From Pseudomonadota bacterium (GTDB taxonomy: Bacteria; Pseudomonadota; Alphaproteobacteria; Acetobacterales; Acetobacteraceae), in NCBI GenBank assembly GCA_021815835.1, contig JAKAZN010000090.1, forward strand, positions 1 to 7,126: DNA of 7,126 nt, in the 5' to 3' direction. The translations under genes were made by a program, and so were the position numbers. The notes under the pieces are model-generated. The model saw only the letters and a list, made by a program, of their open reading frames with translations, was not told where the DNA came from and did no database searches. Positions 6,606-7,126 of this stretch are shown here, piece after piece (the first letter of the stretch is position 1; the number at the start of each line of letters is the position of its first letter).

Positions 6606-6621
6606 AATCCGCGGATGGCGC
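6602..6621. promoter_or_regulatory. 20-bp imperfect palindrome, possible Ada-linked operator
   Basis: GCGC-A-ATCCG / CGGAT-G-GCGC (6602-6621) is symmetric at nine of ten paired positions; its core ATCCGCGGAT (6607-6616) is perfect. Its left edge contains AGCGCAA (6601-6607), which resembles part of the E. coli Ada recognition site (AAT, six bases, GCAA; in the ada promoter AAAGCGCAA). The upstream AAT half is absent here. It lies 29 bp before the chosen ada start, which is a sensible place for autoregulation. Role inferred. Confidence 0.35.
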
Positions 6622-6650
6622 GCCCCCGTCCGCCGCGGCACTCTCCCGCC

Positions 6651-7126
6651 ATGGACCAGACCCTCTCCCCCCCGAACGAAACCGACGAGCCCCGCTGGCA
6701 GGCCGTGCTCGCCCGCGCGCCCGGCGATTTCTTCTACGCGGTCGCCACCATGGGAATATTCTGCCGCGTCGGCTGCCCATCCCCGCCCCCGTTGCGGCGC
6801 AACACCCGCTTCTTCGCCACCGCCGAGGCCGCCGCCGCCGCGGGCTTCCGCCCCTGCAAGCGCTGCGACCCCACCGGCGCCGGCGCGCGGCTGATCGCCG
6901 AGGTCGTCCGCGACGCCTGCGCCACCCTGGACGCGGCGGAAACCCCGCCCAGCCTGGAGGCGATGGCGCGCCGGGCCGGCTACTCGCGCTTCCATTTCCT
7001 GCGCCTCTTCCGCGCCCGCACCGGCCTCACGCCGCGCGCCTACGCCGCGGCGCGCCGGGCCGGGCGGCTGGGGGCCGCGCTGGCCGCCGGCGCGCGGGTG
7101 GCGGGTGCGGTCGCGGAGGCGGGCTA
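6651..7126 (+). CDS. ada: Ada family methylphosphotriester repair protein / AraC-type regulator, N-terminal part
   Basis: The first 158 full codons of an Ada protein; the gene runs past the right edge. Ada removes methyl groups from DNA phosphotriesters onto a zinc-bound cysteine and then activates alkylation-repair genes. The N-terminal repair domain (about 15-80) has WQAVLAR, GDFFYAVATMGIFCRVGCPS and AAGFRPCKRCDP, giving C38, C42, C69 and C72, the same positions as the zinc cysteines of E. coli Ada, with C38 as methyl acceptor. An AraC-type helix-turn-helix domain starts near 92: SLEAMARRAGYSRFHFLRLFRARTGLTPRAY (101-131), with a second helix-turn-helix beginning near 147 when the window ends. 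Whether a C-terminal O6-methylguanine methyltransferase domain follows (full Ada) or not (AdaA type) cannot be seen. The ATG at 6651 fits the E. coli N-terminus best, although no clear ribosome site precedes it; in-frame ATGs exist at 6615, 6594 and 6540. Confidence 0.92.
   Translation, partial: MDQTLSPPNETDEPRWQAVLARAPGDFFYAVATMGIFCRVGCPSPPPLRRNTRFFATAEAAAAAGFRPCKRCDPTGAGARLIAEVVRDACATLDAAETPPSLEAMARRAGYSRFHFLRLFRARTGLTPRAYAAARRAGRLGAALAAGARVAGAVAEAG

Larger units (their letters stand above)
6448..6650. other. Intergenic region hpnN-ada with repeats and hairpins
   Basis: 203 bp without a supported gene. It begins with a G-rich stretch: GGG (6467-6469), GGGG (6478-6481), GGG (6486-6488) and GGG (6490-6492). 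A T-rich run (6528-6536) follows but no GC-rich stem directly precedes it, so I do not call a terminator. Next come three CATGGAGG-like units, a hairpin, and an imperfect 20-bp palindrome ahead of ada. The ada reading frame stays open upstream, with ATGs at 6540, 6594 and 6615, but residues encoded there (rich in Gly, Pro, Arg and His) do not resemble an Ada N-terminus. Confidence 0.5.

Noticed and set aside
6207..6995. 262-codon minus-strand frame over the hpnN end and ada start
   Set aside because: It runs opposite two well-supported genes and their spacer, has low-complexity composition, and no domain is recognisable.
1..7126. CRISPR array, tRNA/rRNA, insertion sequence, phage or defence genes
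   Set aside because: No spaced direct repeats, tRNA-like cloverleaf, transposase or integrase motif, or defence domain was seen on either strand.

Overview
The base composition is strongly GC-rich. The gene set (a hopanoid RND transporter HpnN, a TonB-dependent receptor, a PobA-type aromatic hydroxylase and an Ada protein) points to a Gram-negative alphaproteobacterium. Acetobacteraceae or a related hopanoid-making group is a reasonable guess, but the window has no rRNA or marker gene to fix this.

Layout from left to right. (1) 1-1176, minus: the N-terminal 392 codons of a TonB-dependent outer-membrane receptor, with its C-terminus beyond the left edge. (2) 1177-1419: a 243-bp divergent intergenic region with a perfect 6-bp-arm inverted repeat and an AT-rich promoter-like patch. 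(3) 1420-2595, plus: pobA, 4-hydroxybenzoate 3-monooxygenase, complete. (4) 2606-3745, minus: a catalytic-domain-only, MetE-like methionine synthase, convergent with pobA and only 10 bp from it. (5) 3746-3852: a 107-bp divergent intergenic region with alternating C and G runs that could form two mutually exclusive hairpins. (6) 3853-6447, plus: hpnN, complete. (7) 6448-6650: a 203-bp intergenic region holding a degenerate CATGGAGG-type repeat, a hairpin and an imperfect 20-bp palindrome. (8) 6651-7126, plus: the N-terminal part of ada, cut by the right edge.

Functional reading. The receptor and pobA are divergently transcribed from one shared control region, so the receptor might import an aromatic or plant-derived compound whose breakdown yields 4-hydroxybenzoate. 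That is inference from arrangement only. PobA would make protocatechuate, the entry compound for ring cleavage. The MetE-like protein, HpnN and Ada look like independent transcription units with unrelated roles: methionine or methyl-group metabolism, hopanoid movement to the outer membrane, and the alkylation response.

I see no CRISPR array, tRNA, rRNA, insertion sequence or phage gene, and no convincing new multi-gene system. The points most worth checking are the non-coding elements in the three intergenic regions and the unusual neighbourhoods of pobA and hpnN. The very long open frames on the opposite strand of pobA and hpnN are by-products of GC-rich codon use.
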